A stretch of DNA of 64,000 nucleotides from Branchiostoma floridae (taxonomy: Eukaryota; Chordata; Leptocardii; Amphioxiformes; Branchiostomatidae). Within the stretch, counting starts at the first letter, position 1; every line of letters begins with the position of its first letter. Below, piece by piece: positions 45,676-59,103 of this stretch. The notes below the pieces were generated by a model. It was not told the DNA's origin and searched no databases. It saw nothing but the letters and a program-made list of their open reading frames with translations. The stretch is from contig NC_049987.1 in the NCBI RefSeq assembly GCF_000003815.2, forward strand, positions 8,171,858-8,235,857. Reading direction: 5' to 3'. A program made the position numbers and the translations under genes.

Positions 45676-48600
45676 ATGCCGAAGAATAAGGGTAAGTGAG
45701 ACGGTGTTTTTCACGTGTGTTTTGTGCCATGCGTCATGCTTTCACAGAATTTAATTTTATAAAATTCATTTCTAATACTGGCAGCGAAACGTTGTCCCAC
45801 TATGTAGACGCCTTCTTTTGTCTTTGGAAAAACATTGCCCCTTCTATTCTAGTTGTTGACATTCGCGATGGCTTTAAATGGGTGTTGTATGGTTTCCTTT
45901 TGTTAACTTATGTGGGGAGGGGGGCAATACGTTGTCCGCATGTAAATTAATTTTTGTGTCCAATTTACTTGTAGTTGCACCATATGCCTGTGTGTTGTGT
46001 GCATTGATACGTCTTTGGTTTGTTATCAACGAGAGTGTACTCCTTACCATCTGTGTCTATCCTTGATTTGACTGTTTTTATTAAAGCAAAATACTTTTTG
46101 GATGACATGGCCAGATGTCAGAAGGGTGATGATCAGATCACTTCTGTTTTTTGCTAAATATTTTTCTGAACAAGTCTTTATGGCGCATGTCTTTGCCAAC
46201 CAGTCAGAAATATTTGATACATCAAGTAGATACAGAAACAAATTGCTCTAAATTACTTAATTGCACAGTATGCAGATAGGTAATCATGGACATTATGGCG
46301 TATGCTTTGTTAATCAGGAAACAATCGTGCTACCGCGTGGTTGAGAGAAAAAGACTAAGAGATACAGGCAGGTCTTTGAGTTCAACACTGTGAGCCTAGT
46401 TAAAGATCTGCAATTGTTGTGACAGACCATTATGATTTTTTAATTGTTTTTCATCATTTGTTTCCAGGAAAGGGAGGAAAGAACCGAAGAAGGGGAAAGA
46501 ATGAGAACGAGTCTGAGAAGAGAGAGTTGGTGTTCAAGGAGGACGGACAAGGTACTTACTTGTTACCACCTATGCTTTTGACATCATTAAATCCAGCGTT
46601 GTTTCATTTTTGCTCAGGTAACAAGGCCTGTTCAACATTGTGCTTGTTCATATCTAAATAACAACAACAACAGCAACAACAACAAACATGTGGCAGATGA
46701 ATGTATCAAAACTGACAATTTTGTTCCTTTTTGCTCAGTTTCAGGAAATGTTATATAATCTCTCTTTTTCTCTTCTACCTGTAGAGTATGCACAGGTGAC
46801 AAAGATGTTGGGTAATGGCAGACTGGAGGCCATGTGCTTCGATGGCCAGAAACGATTGTGTCATATCAGAGGAAAGCTGAGGAAAAAGGTAGGATTTTCC
46901 TGTGGTTTCTTGTCTACGGATGACATATGTTGACTACGTAGTAGTATCCAATATTTGATTATACGTCCATTCCTCGTTAAAGGGGCAAATTGCTGTCGCA
47001 CATAAGCAGCGGGCCACAGATTTCTTTAAAGACACAATGACTACGTATTTTGCCCTTTTCCGTTACAAGTACATGATAGTAATATGCTAAGCAATGTTTT
47101 CCCACCATTGTTAGTTGCCTTTTGGTCGTCCGGGGTAAGCTTTTGCTTAGAAACACGCTAAAAACACGTGTCGGAAATGCTATAAAGGTGAATATCGTGG
47201 CATTCTGATAATGAAAAGACGTTAGTTCTTTAAATTTTCAGTCATAATTTACATTAACCACTTAGGCCGGCTTGTCACGTGTTGATGAACTTGTCCAGCA
47301 GACGACCTTTTTACGTCAGATGCCGTTTTATTCTTGTCGCCAACTTTTGTATAATTTACGTTACCGAACTTCTGTTGGGTGTAATTTGCTTACGAAAAGA
47401 CATTTTCCGATAATTTTTTCACTGTTTTATCTGCTAAACAGTGGTGTTGCGTAACAAACAAATGACAGAACACATAAAACACGAATGTTGGAAACATGAC
47501 TATAACCGCCAATCTCAGGCCGTTTGTCACTTTTTTGATATAATTTACGTTACCATAATAAGTCCCTTAGAATCATAGAAAGATCGTTACTTTTGTAGTC
47601 ATAGGAAAGAATGCTCCCAGATAAGTAATTGCCTGCAGCGTTAATCTTTTCAGAGCTGTTTGTTAAAATTTTATTTATCAATAAAAGCATAAATATAATT
47701 TACGTTACCATATAATTTACGTTACCATTTTTTTTCTTCAACATGTCATCGGATGTTCAGCAAGAGCACATCAACCAAAGACATATTATCTGCTGTAATG
47801 TTACTGTAGGTGGGCTTGGCTTGCCATAGAGTCACAATACAGTCTGTTTATATGTTCCTGTTTCAGTGAATTTTACGATGCTGGGACTTTTCATTTCTCA
47901 TAGGAACGATGTTCAAATGATAAACCTGACATGCACCAACTTGGAAAGATGCGGGTGTTTATATTGATATCTGATGCTTCAATAATCAACATTACACGGA
48001 ATGTATAGTACCAAGTTGAATAAATGTATATTGGGTTGGACTGAACCAAAATAAACCCCTGTTGTCAAAGGAGACTCGTCCAAGTTTGTCGTCATTTTTG
48101 CGCGCTTTTTGAAGATCACACGACTGGAATGACAGAAATTCATGCTCAACACTGACTTATGAAGTAAGGTACGTTTCAAGCATGTTTGTCTTAAATAGCA
48201 ACAGAGATTATGATCAGCTAATTATGAAGGTCAATGTAGTCAAGATTCGTGTCACAGAAATATTTCTCGTTTTACACAGTGGACCCCTTTACGTACAGAC
48301 GGCGGTAAATCAGCGACACTATTTACGCTAGCGCCACATTATCTACATTGAGGACTTGTCATTGAGTTATAAGCTCCATGATCAAAAGCATATGGGCTGC
48401 AGAATTTAATAGCTAACTTAAGTTAAGACTTCACTGTCATTAGATGTTCCGAAGTTTTCACCTTTGCTTGTTAAGGTTGGAAATCTTGTTAATTAGAAGC
48501 AAACTACTCTTTCAACCAGTCGTGACTGCACAGAATTGATGCACAGAATTGTTTTACATGGACAGACACATGGTTCAAGGCAGAAAGCTATTTGTGAAAC

Positions 48601-51600
48601 CAATCCCACTCTATAAAGTCAAGATCTATATAACGTCAGGCTTGTCATGTAATCGTGGCATTAGTATAAAGGGACAGGCTGCCAGGATAACTGTAGAACA
48701 GACCAGTGCCTTTACACATGCAGCTCTCTTTTGGAAAATTCACTGTTGTTTATAGCCTTGCTCATCAACAAAAGCCTTGTTATACACATATTACACAGTT
48801 CTTTCTGCCGGTATTATTGAACCACACGATATAAGGTGTATGGATGGACATTTTGTTAGGTAGCACATTCATTCTATATTGATGTGACATTGTCTTTGTT
48901 CCACCAACAAAGATTGTCCTGACATTAAAAAATGTTTTATAAGAAGTGCGATAATTGGTGTTTAGTTTGTTGTCTTTCCAATATCGAAAGCTTGTGCTAG
49001 AAAGGCCCAGTCCATCTGGTGCATGTTGCCATCGCATCATGTCCTGCTATTCCCAAAGACTTGATTATTAAAGGACGCGAGGACGAAGCGGTTCTGACCT
49101 AGAGCGTGTGATTGCGTGAATCCTTTGTTACTTAGCATGTATTTAAATAGACCCCGCCAAGATAGAGACCTTGCATATCTTGGGTGTCTTTCCGCAGAGT
49201 CCGGGTGGGTACAGGACGAACAAGATTATACGGGTATTCCGGATAACAAAGATACACTTTTTTGCTACTCTGAGTTAGCAACATGAAGATAAGAGGTCCA
49301 GCATTATAGACGAACATGACCTGATCAGTTCAAATAGAGCCAGTATGTACACTATTCGGCTTTCCTCCAAATGTTAGAGATTCTGTAATTTACGTTACCA
49401 CAGTTCATTGGCATTTACCTGTAGAATAGATATCGCCTGCTTCCAACCATTTTCATAAATATATTCTATCGCTCTTATCCCATCCTACAGGGTGAAAATT
49501 AAGGAGTATTAAACGGTTTGTCTTCATATCAGAAAAATAACATATCATTTATTTACTTTTATACAAATGTAGCAAACTTAATAGCTAGTAATTTTGATGA
49601 TTATTCCGAAACAAATGACATGGCGGTTAAATATTTCTCATTGGCGTGTAATTTGAAGGTTTTGGGTTGGAAAATGCGCTAATTTGGCTGTTGTTAATCC
49701 ACTATTACTTGCTGGAACATTTCTCTGTGTAGTAATATGCTCTTTATTACGAAATTGTAGGAAAGATGGCATGGCCTACTAAAAATCAAGTATCTCCAAA
49801 ATTAAGCGTGTTAGCACCAGACAAAAATAGCAAAAGATAGTCGATATAAGTGGTAACAAGTTCATACCAGCAGGTAAGCGTTTTGGACAACTTTATTTTT
49901 TACAATTTTCTACCTCCAATTTTCCCAGTTAACGAGGAATGGGCGTATAATGAGAGATCTTCATTTACATGCTCTTGCCCACATGGGCTAAATGCAGTGA
50001 TTCAATAATATTACATGGAATAGTAAAGACTAAGTACTATTAGTATTACAGCTAGTGTTAGAAGTGAACAATTCGATAAATAAAACATCTGGAGCTATGC
50101 TATCACTAATTATTGTTTAAATGCCTCTTCCCTCTGCTTAACAAGTGTATACTATACGAACTCACATAGTTTTTGTTGCACAATGTAGTATTTAATTATA
50201 TTGCTGTGGGGGCTCCTGGCATGGGAGCGCAGCAAGTGGCTCTGTCGAGTGGGTTCATGCTGACTGGACACTTTGATGTCCTTAATGACACACTCAGCCA
50301 AAATTTCCTAGGTCTACCACGGCCTCTGTTGCCTCGACAGTGCAATTTGCTGATGTTGTGAGCCAAGATAGTCATTGTAAAAAGTGACTTTGGATTCAGT
50401 ATGTGCTGTGTGATCAGTGATTGTGTTTTGTGCCTGTTAATCCTTGTATTTGTTGTTCTGCAGGTGTGGATTAACACATCAGACATCATTCTGGTGGGGC
50501 TGAGAGAGTACCAGGTTAGTAAAAATCATTTACCATAGTATGTCATCATATGCAATACATCATCAGTCTTAATTGTGCTTCAATGTAATCAATAGTCCTA
50601 GCTTCTCGCCTTGTTAGTGTTTGTCATGTAATAAAGTTTTTCCATGTGAAAGTGTAAAACCACAAATGGACAACTGATGAAAAAGTTAGCTGAAAATTGA
50701 AAAAAAAAATTAATGTGCTGACAAAGCCTGCATTAGATTTTACAGATTTATGTAAAGTAAGATGTGTAACCTGGATTAATTTGTACTTGTAAACTCAATA
50801 CCTGTACAGGATGCAAAGGCAGATGTGATCCTGAAGTACAACGCTGACGAAGCACGAAACCTGAAGTTGTATGGAGAGTTGCCAGAATCTGGTAAGTCTC
50901 TGGAAAGATGTATAACCTAAGTGCTACTGCACTCAGATATACCTTACTTTGGTTCTCCTGGAGCATTTTCTCTTACAGTTCAGGTGATGTTCAGAATAGA
51001 CTCAGTAGTACATCTATCTTTCCTTTCCATTTGCCACATCATCCCAGCAGACATCTAGTTACACCCTCTTGCCACTAGAGGCTGCTACCTGCTTCAACTG
51101 CTGAACAACCAAAGATTTACAGATCGCTCAACAAATTTAATGGACGAAACAGATTTTTGAAAATATTTTTTGTTTTGTTGTCCTGTAGATCATACTTTTA
51201 CATCTTGTATTATATTCCAATTAAGAAATCAAGGGTCACGCAAAAGCAACTTTGGTTGATCATCAATTACCATCTTGTGGAGAGTGGGCTTTAGATAGAT
51301 TTTGCAAGATGGAAAATGGTCACTTGGAGTTTATTAATCAGTTGTATGCTTTTTTCTCTCCCTCAGTACGAATCAATGACACAGTCACCTATGGTGAGGG
51401 TGGCGAGGAGGATGACATCACCTTTGATGACTTTGAGAGAGAAGAGGATGAAATTGAGAATGTGAGTAGGAAGACTCTAAAACTTGCTTCAAAGAAACTT
51501 AAAACAGTTGGGTTTAGATTGGACTGTGTTGTGAAATACTGTTGTGAGTAAAATGTTGCTACTTGTCATGAAGGTGTAACGGGTTGAAACTAACCATCAC

Positions 51601-51846
51601 AAGTCTGTAACTACATTTATGTCACACATAAGGTATGTGTGCTGTTGTCAAAAATTCTGTTTCAGCTCTCCCGCGGGTAAGGATTGCCCTCTGTCCTTTG
51701 AGTGATGATACAGAATACACAGTGTAGTATTCTGTGTACATCAAGATTGACACTTCATGAGTGCTAACAGTGAAAAGAATTACTTACAGCTGATAAGAAA
51801 TAAACAACGTTAACATGTGCCTTTTCCTTACCTTTTGCAGATCTAA
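45676..51846 (+). CDS. EIF1A: Eukaryotic translation initiation factor 1A
   Basis: eIF1A binds the 40S A site and helps scanning and start-codon selection. Seven coding exons join in frame: 45676-45691, 46468-46551, 46785-46888, 50464-50514, 50810-50891, 51367-51461 and 51841-51846, giving 145 residues (human EIF1AX 144). The protein begins [20 protein letters not shown] (basic unstructured tail), followed by [20 protein letters not shown], the OB fold with [20 protein letters not shown], then [18 protein letters not shown], the helical part [17 protein letters not shown], and an acidic tail ending EIENI. The last exon supplies only the final Ile codon and the stop. Exon 1 codes for five residues plus one base. 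Intron 3 (3.6 kb) contains a transposon. Confidence 0.97.
47352..47726 (+). repeat. Four copies of a 14-bp motif inside the transposon
   Basis: TAATTTACGTTACC occurs at 47352, 47541, 47696 and 47713, all in the same orientation; a fifth copy is at 49386. Subterminal repeats of this kind often bind transposase. Confidence 0.9.
49386..49399 (+). repeat. Fifth copy of the 14-bp motif
   Basis: Exact TAATTTACGTTACC near the right end of the same transposon. Confidence 0.9.
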
Positions 51847-52640
51847 GCTTCCAGTCTTGCAACAGATCATAGAATTGGCGTTCCTTGTTTTCACTAATGA
51901 AGAAAAAGAAGAAAGAATATACAAAGAAAATACAAAGATGAACATTGACATTTAATCTAGGATTTTGCTGCTTGGAATGCCTCTAACTTGTGTTGAATTG
52001 TGCAGGCAGTGTAAGAATACTTTGTATCTGCAATTTTCAAGAAGTGAAACAACACCATTTGTATGTACAAGTTCTAAGCAAAAATACTCTTAGTACAAGA
52101 GGTTGGATTAAAAGTAAAGTAGATATACAAAAAAGAGAGTAAAATGCTTGATAAGAGGTTTTTAAACCTAGCAAATCAAATAAGAGTTAAGTTGTCTGGT
52201 ATAATTTCTATGAACCGTCTTGTGTTGTTGACTGTCACACATGGTAGGACTAAGTTTTGAGAAGTGTTTTGAGTAGTGTATTTATGTTACCAAGCAATGT
52301 CCAACATACAGGTTCATGTGTTCCAGAGTATTGTTAGTTCAGCATGGCCCTATTGTGTATGTACTGCATGAGTCACCAAGTTAAAATATCAAGTGTTTTG
52401 ACAAAGTAAAGTCTTGTGTTTCTAAATGAAAGAAAAATACATGGGCACTGTCTGTTTTGATAGTCCAAGCTGGCAATATAATGGGTACCATATAACAGTT
52501 GCATTAACTATTACATGTAGATTATGGAAACTAGATGTAAAGAAATGTACAATACATGGAACAGTGTACATGCACGTACTGCTACACTATGTGGTGCATT
52601 GTGTTGGTATAATGTCTTCTAAATATGAAAATAAAGCTGT
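51847..52640 (+). other. EIF1A 3' UTR with polyA signal at 52630
   Basis: No coding content after the stop. The clear AATAAA at 52630-52635 followed by a T-rich stretch fits a 0.8-kb 3' UTR. Confidence 0.65.
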
Positions 52641-52869
52641 ACCAATCTCATCAGATTAATGTTTTTGAACTCTTTCTTTCAAGAGATATCTGCAGTGTTT
52701 TCTATGTAAAGTCAGTCATATTGATTTTTTTCCGGATTGGAATCAGTTATTTTGTATAATGGTAAAATTTACATTGATCCTACTACAAGTATACCCACAG
52801 TAGCTTTTGTATACATAAATAAGTTCATCTGTTAGTGGAAGTTACTAGTACTCTGAAAAAAGTTGAACT

Positions 52870-53060
52870 GAAATTTGCAACACAAGAAATTGGACTCACC
52901 CAAATTTTCGACTGATCAATTCCAGGTTTTCCCAAGGAATGGACGATCCTTCTGGGACGTTATGTAGACAAGCACACGTGATTCCATGAGCAGTGGATCA
53001 TAAGTTGCAGAAAGTCTATGGCGCCCTCTGTCTCTGGACATGATTGTAGCTACGTAGAGC
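52870..53060. mobile_element. Dispersed inverted-repeat element, copy 3
   Basis: Inverted relative to copy 2: tgagcagtggatcataagtt and aagtctatggcgccct match its reverse complement, and ggactcacccaaattttcg matches the left end of copy 1. Confidence 0.8.
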
Positions 53061-53992
53061 TCTGATGTAGATGGCCTTATTGATTCCTCTAGAAATAGTA
53101 ATTTATTTATTAGCGCTAGTTTTTTCAACCTTTACAACTTTACCACTGACCAACAATGAAAGTTGTGTTGCACTTCAGTTGCCATTCGGTAGGAGTCATC
53201 TTCAAAGTTTAAAGACGATTGCCTTAGATGCGCATACCCTGAATATCAGAGCAATCTAAAAAGGGCGTTAACCGGGCTTGGACGAGCTTCGCTTCATATA
53301 AGGACAGTAAGCCATGTTTACAGGTTTGCGATAGCAGAACCTGTACTGGTTTCATGGGCGTCATTTGGTGCCGTCATTTTGTCCCAGGGCAGTGGTGCAT
53401 GATTGGAAGGGTATGAGCTTGTTGTTGCGGACTTGTCGGAAATACGACAAAAGGACAACAAGCGCACAACAATGAGGAAAAACAACACATACTAGTACTT
53501 CATTGTATTTCTGAGTATGCATGCATGAACACAGTTTTCATCCATTATCATGTAAAAGCAAGGTCCATGTAAAAGCAATGTCTATGTACGGTTTGCTTTG
53601 TCGATAATAATAAGCCTTTAGCACAGCTTGAAACGAAATGTTGTGGGCCTGCCTTTCTTCAGTGGTACAAAGTTCATTGTAACCGTCAATGCAAAGGCTT
53701 TGTGAATGGCCTTCATATCGATTTTAAGGGATTTATTGGGGCCATGGAGCTGAATTGGATGTGTTCTTTCTTCAAAGTTATTGATTTTTCACGGCAATAG
53801 CCATCAGGAATTATCAACTCTGCCAATCTACTCAAGCTAAGCTAAATATGGAATCTGATATTGATATGTATGTTGATAAGTATATGAGCCATATATTTGT
53901 TTCATATCTTAGTATGGAGAGCCAAAAAACAATATGTCTGTTCCATAAAGTCTGGCTTAACTGGGTTCGTGTTTGCAAGACATGATTGGGTG

Positions 53993-54199
53993 AGGAAAAT
54001 TGTGCAATTTGACTCGATGTATGGTCTACGAAAGATTACGTAACAATTGAGCAACGATAATAACGGCAATAATGATGTCAAATGTTACGAAAACAAATTG
54101 CTTATGACCAAAAAAATGGAGTCAGGAAAATTGTGCAATTGGACTCGATTTGTGGTCTACGAAAGATTACGTAACAATTGAGATAACGATAATAACGAC
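53993..54199 (+). repeat. Direct repeat pair, 131-bp offset
   Basis: Copies at 53993-54068 and 54124-54199 share aggaaaattgtgcaatt and acgaaagattacgtaacaat with few changes. Confidence 0.9.
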
Positions 54200-54289
54200 A
54201 ACTAGAGTTCCACGAACACATACCTTTGCCAAATAAACCAGGTTTGTTATGTAGAATGATGTCTGTAGACAAATGCGTTACTCATTTCA

Positions 54290-55125
54290 TTTCATTTCAA
54301 GATTATATGCTTGGAGTTGGTTTATAAAATTTCGGCATTGATTATGCAAATTAGATCCCAAGTTACAATTAATTGATATCAGCATACCAAAAATCATGAT
54401 GATCCTTTGATCCATTCTCTTTTCAAGTCTTTTAATACACCTCTTACTCTCTTCCCTCTTTCTCAGTTACATATGTGACAACTTTGAAAGTACTATAATG
54501 GAATGCTGTGGATTTATGAACTTTTCCTAATCAGTTATGCAAATTAGCTGTTAATTTGCATAATAAGTATCACATTATATAAGTCTTCACTTAGGCTATT
54601 TACATGCCAAAAATCATGACGATCCGTCAACACGTTCATATTTTCTCATTAATTATGCAAATGAGGTCATCATTTGCATGATGAAGATGTATTGACATTT
54701 CTCTCTTTCTCAGCTACATATATGACAAGTTTAAAATCCTATCATGGAATGTAGTGGATTTATAAAATGTCCTCATTAATTATGCAAATTAGCTGTTGAT
54801 TGGCATAATTGGTATCTCATTATGTATGTCTTCACTTACGCTACCTACATACCAAAAACCCTGATGATCCGTCAACATCTTCACATTTTCTCATTAATTA
54901 TGCAAATGAGATCATCATTTGCATAATTGATATCTATTGACATTTCCCTCCTTCCCAGCTACATATGTGACAAGTTTCAAAGTCCTATCATGGAATGCAG
55001 TGGATTCATAAACTTTCCTCATTAATTATGCAAATTAGCTGTTTATTTGCATAATTAGTACCCATTATGTAAGTCAACACTCATTCTATCTACATACCAA
55101 AAATCATGAAGATCCGTCAACACGT
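54290..55125 (+). repeat. Satellite A, ~245-bp tandem repeat
   Basis: About three and a half units. The marker aaattagctgtt occurs at 54541, 54786 and 55032. Each unit contains tcattaattatgcaaat palindromic octamer-like boxes and a catgatgatccgtcaaca block. Confidence 0.9.
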
Positions 55126-55158
55126 TGTAGAGTTATTCTCGTCCAACGTTTGAAAGGA

Positions 55159-55416
55159 AACCGGCGCCTGCAGTTCCAAAAAGCCGCTAGGGGGCCCAAA
55201 CTCACAGCACTTACTCTCTGCCCCGAGGGCTATCTACCACTCAAAAATCATGACCACAGCATGTCCAGAACACGAGATATCAAAAATTGAGTTTCCGCTG
55301 CAGTACCTTAGCAAGCCGCTATGGGGCCCATTATCGAACTTGACCTTCGTTTTCCCGACCCCTACCCACCTACCAAATATCATCAGGATCCATCCAAGGC
55401 TTCTTGAGTTATGCTG

Positions 55417-55476
<60 letters not shown>

Positions 55477-56270
55477 CGCCCAAAACATAAACTTAGCCAT
55501 TCTGGCAAAGGTAAAATCCGTTGTTCCCTTCTGGAGTTATGGAAAAGTCCTTCTACCATCAAATCCTACCTGGTTGGCATGGTCTGCCCAGTCTGGAAAC
55601 TGACATGTGGGGTCAGGGAGTCTGACCCCTGGCCTCGGGAGCTGTCAACTGTCAGGTACAGCTGCATGGTGGAATCTACCAAACCAGGTTGGGGGGTTGT
55701 AATGCTTCAGAAGTTTTTGACAAGAATGCCCCGGCTATCCCTAAACTAGCTGCTAGGGGGCCCAAACTTATGTCACCAACTCCTGAGCACAAGAGCTATC
55801 TAACATCAAAAATTTGTGACCATACCATGTTTAGAATATGAGAAAACACACCCGGAAGTTGCGCTGCAGTACCAAGGGAAGCCGCTAGGGGGCCCATCAT
55901 CGAACTCAACCTCCGTTTTCCAGACCCCTACCCACCCGCCAAATATCATCAGCGTCCGTCGAAGTCTTCTCGAGTTATGCTGTTTACGGACAAAAGTTTG
56001 CAAGTAAACCGGCGCCTGCACTTCCAGGAAAGCCGCTAGGGGGCCCAAACTCGCAGCAGTCACTCTCTGCTTTAAGGGGTCCCTACCGCTCAAAAATCAG
56101 CAGCATGTCCAGAACGCGAGATATCGAGCATGGAGGGTCCGTTGCAGTACCTTAGCAAGCCGCTAGGGGGCCCATTATCGAACTCCCCCTTCTTTCCCCA
56201 GACCCCTACCCACCCACCAAATATCAGCCGCATCCGTCGCAGTCTTCTCGAGTTATGCTGCTCACAAACG
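55159..56270 (+). repeat. Satellite B, ~265-bp tandem repeat with GCCGCTAGGGGGCCC marker
   Basis: Three units (about 55159-55420, 55740-55985, 56004-56270), each holding two gc(c/t)gctagggggccc-type markers roughly 130 bp apart (55183, 55315, 55747, 55881, 56032, 56159) and ending in tcgagttatgctg. A CA repeat and about 260 bp of other sequence split units 1 and 2. Confidence 0.88.
55420..55471. repeat. (CA)n microsatellite
   Basis: About 25 uninterrupted CA units. Confidence 0.97.
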
Positions 56271-56457
56271 GGGGGAGAACACACAACCGGACCGAAAATA
56301 TTACCTTAGCCATTCTGGCAAAGCAGGTAGCTCCAGGTATGTAAGGGGACCATGATATGAGGAATAGCACGACGTGAGGTTTCTCTTTACACGAGGGTCA
56401 ACACGAAACGTGCCATTGCTCGTGTGCCGCTACCTTTGCACGCTCGCCCCAGGTAAA

Positions 56458-57190
56458 GGCCCATTACGTGCGCTTCTTCAGTTTTAGCGGTGTCCGCACG
56501 TAGCCGTGGCCGGGCATTCACGGCTATATTTTCTCGCCCCGGATGAAGACAATCCAGCCCCATTACGTGCGTTTCTTCAATTTTAGCCGTGTCTGCACGG
56601 AGTTCTGGCCGGGGTAAACGGCTAATATGGCATATTTCCGCCCCGCCAGGCTTGGCACTCAATGCGGACCCATTTTATACGCGTGCGTGTCTTAAATTTT
56701 AGCGGTGTCTGTGCATGGAGCCAGACCGGGCAACACGGCTATTTTCCCGCCCCGCCAGATCTAGACTCGGCTCTCAAACCAGGCCCATTACGTGCTCTTT
56801 TAGCAGTGTCTGCACGGAGCCAGGCGGGCAACATGGCTACAGTATATTTCCCCACCCCGCCAGACTCTCAAACTAAGCCCATTACGTGCTCTTCTTCAAG
56901 TTTAGCGGTGTCTGCACGGAGCCGGGGCCGGGCAACACGGCTATATTTTCCCCGACTCGGCACTCAATCCAAACCCATTACGTGCGTTTCTTCAATTTTA
57001 GCGGTGTCTGCACGGAGCCGGGGCCGGGCAACATGGCTATATTTTCCTGTCCCGCCAAACTTGGCTCTCAAACCAGGCCCATTACGTGCGTTACTTCAAT
57101 TCTAGCGGTGCCTGCACGGAGCCGTGGCCGGCCTGGGGCAACGCGGCTTCATTTTCCCTCTCTGAGTGAAGACTCGGCACTCAATCCCGG
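56458..57190 (+). repeat. Satellite C, ~95-115-bp GC-rich minisatellite
   Basis: Seven units starting cccattacgtgcg (about 56459, 56559, 56669, 56786, 56879, 56975, 57078), followed by a tagcggtgtctgcacggagc block and tggctatattttcc. Units 5 and 6 are the most alike. Apparent long frames here arise only from the repeat. Confidence 0.92.
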
Positions 57191-59070
57191 CGGAGGTGAA
57201 AGTTGACTTGAAACGGACTATACCCAAGCCCCTGTTAGAGCCTGTATGGCTACATGGCGTATTTGACCAAGGAGATTAAAATCCTTGATTCAAGTGAACC
57301 AGTATCCAAGCCATGGCGGAGAAGGCACGCTGGTAAATATTATCATTACGACGTGAAGTTATAGACAAAGATCGTCACCATTTTGCATGTGTTCTTGTAG
57401 AATTATCTTGTTTTAAACGGCTTGTAAGGACTACCGGACTCGTGGTGCCCAGTGTGTTTTACTTCTGTAAACAAAGGTGATGTAAATAATGAATTTTATT
57501 ACAAATAGCTCTGATATTAATTTTGTGATTTTTACAACTCCTTAATAACTACAGCCGCGTATATCATATGGTTCACTCCACACATTTCGATCTCAGACAA
57601 AACCGCCGCCTTTTCTGTTGACTGTCAGTGTGCTGTCACAGTTTTACCCGAGTTTACCTGAATTGTTCCGTCAGACTTGTACGTATCGTACATCAGTACT
57701 AGTATTTACTATAGGGTAATCTCGATATTATAAATCCTTTGAATTGAGACGCACATGTGTGCTAAAGTGTAGACATTAAGTGTGAAATTGTACATATCTT
57801 ACAGTACTGATTTACCGTCGTAAAGCTGTTATTATAGTCCAAGAATCAAACTGAATATGCCCAACCGACATTTATGACTTATCGTTTAGTACAGAGATGT
57901 CTTGTTTACAATCGGTAATACTGGAGTATTTCGTGACGCTTCTTCTCGGTGTACGTATGGCTTGCTTGGTGTGCTCACGAGATATCATGATTTTCTTCGT
58001 CAATGTTCAGTGACAAGCTGCCTATTTGCTTACAAAACTACACATTATCTTTCCACAACACGCGATGTCGTTTCTCCCCAGACACCATGACGCCACCGCC
58101 TTGTCAAAATTGAATTGATGATCTCTCTTTGTCACGAGCCCGAGGCATGATCAAAGGCTGCCGCGGGCTGCGCGGGAAAACTTGAAAGTAGCGAACTTGT
58201 TCAACTAGGAATTCGCACGCTTACGGTACACGAAATCAAAATATGTGAGGCTTATTACATCTGATCTCACTCAACAATCGCAGACGAATTCAGCGCTAAA
58301 GACACATGTTACAAGCTAATTCTTACTGGATATAATGTTTTTGGTCCGGCGATTGAAATGGGCTACGAAGTTAGGGAAGTGTGGTTTGATCGGACGGCTA
58401 AATTCCGCTGACTAATTATTCTTCCCCAAAACAGTTATTTCAACCAAGGACGTTATATCAGCTGATGTCCTTGTTTCAACCTTCATGAACAACCCTACCG
58501 TTTTTTGAGATGTTGGCAAATACCTTGGAGATGGATAATGAATTTCTGTTCGTGTTCTTTTTAATACACAGGTATATCCAAGCTCCTTCAGTGGTTTGAA
58601 GTGTCGAAGCAGGAGGTTAATTTCTTATAGCCTCTTTGGTCGAAGGAAGAACACAGCAGTACAAGGCGTTGGTCTGAAGTGTGTGTGTGCGTATGTGTCG
58701 TTCTTTGTTTATCATAACTCTACGTTCGTTTATCCTTACCTTCTAGTTTCGACTAACACGCGTCTAGTATATACAATACCAGTTAATACAACACAGTAAC
58801 AATATTGTATAGACATTTATAGTATGTAACATAAATGTCAGGTGATTGTTATGTTTATCTGTAAATAAATATTGTGAAGACTAAAAAAAGGTCTAGAAAC
58901 GATGACAGACAGAATTTAATTGCTCAATGATACTTTGATAGGAAATTAACAGCAAGGAGGTTATGATTACTGCTACTCAAGCCTGACATATGCTACGAAA
59001 TTTACAAACAAGACGGCAATCAATCAGGACTCGTCGATATGGAAGGTTTTGCCCAAATATTTCGTTCGTC

Positions 59071-59103
59071 CAAGGAGGTTAAAAAAAAGACTTAACCTCC
59101 TTG
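59071..59103. repeat. Perfect inverted repeat, 12-bp arms
   Basis: caaggaggttaa (59071-59082) and ttaacctccttg (59092-59103) separated by a 9-base A-rich loop. Confidence 0.85.

Larger units (their letters stand above)
46958..49951. mobile_element. ~3.0-kb transposon with terminal inverted repeats in EIF1A intron 3
   Basis: The left end attatacgtccattcctcg (46958-46976) and right end cgaggaatgggcgtataat (49933-49951) are reverse complements with one mismatch, and the match continues inward (gttaa, ggg, caaattg). Five exact copies of TAATTTACGTTACC lie inside (see separate entries). No transposase-like frame was seen, so the element looks non-autonomous or degraded. No obvious target duplication was identified. 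Confidence 0.8.

Noticed and set aside
55234-55603. Frames encoding Cys-Val or Thr-His runs
   Set aside because: Translations of the CA microsatellite.
56387-57206. Overlapping frames with repeated SARSRGRATRLYFP-like text
   Set aside because: They are translations of satellite C, with no independent coding signal.
57313-57332. Possible first coding exon ATGGCGGAGAAGGCACGCTG with donor gtaaat
   Set aside because: No second exon could be found to join it, and short ATGGCGGAG starts with a nearby GT are common.
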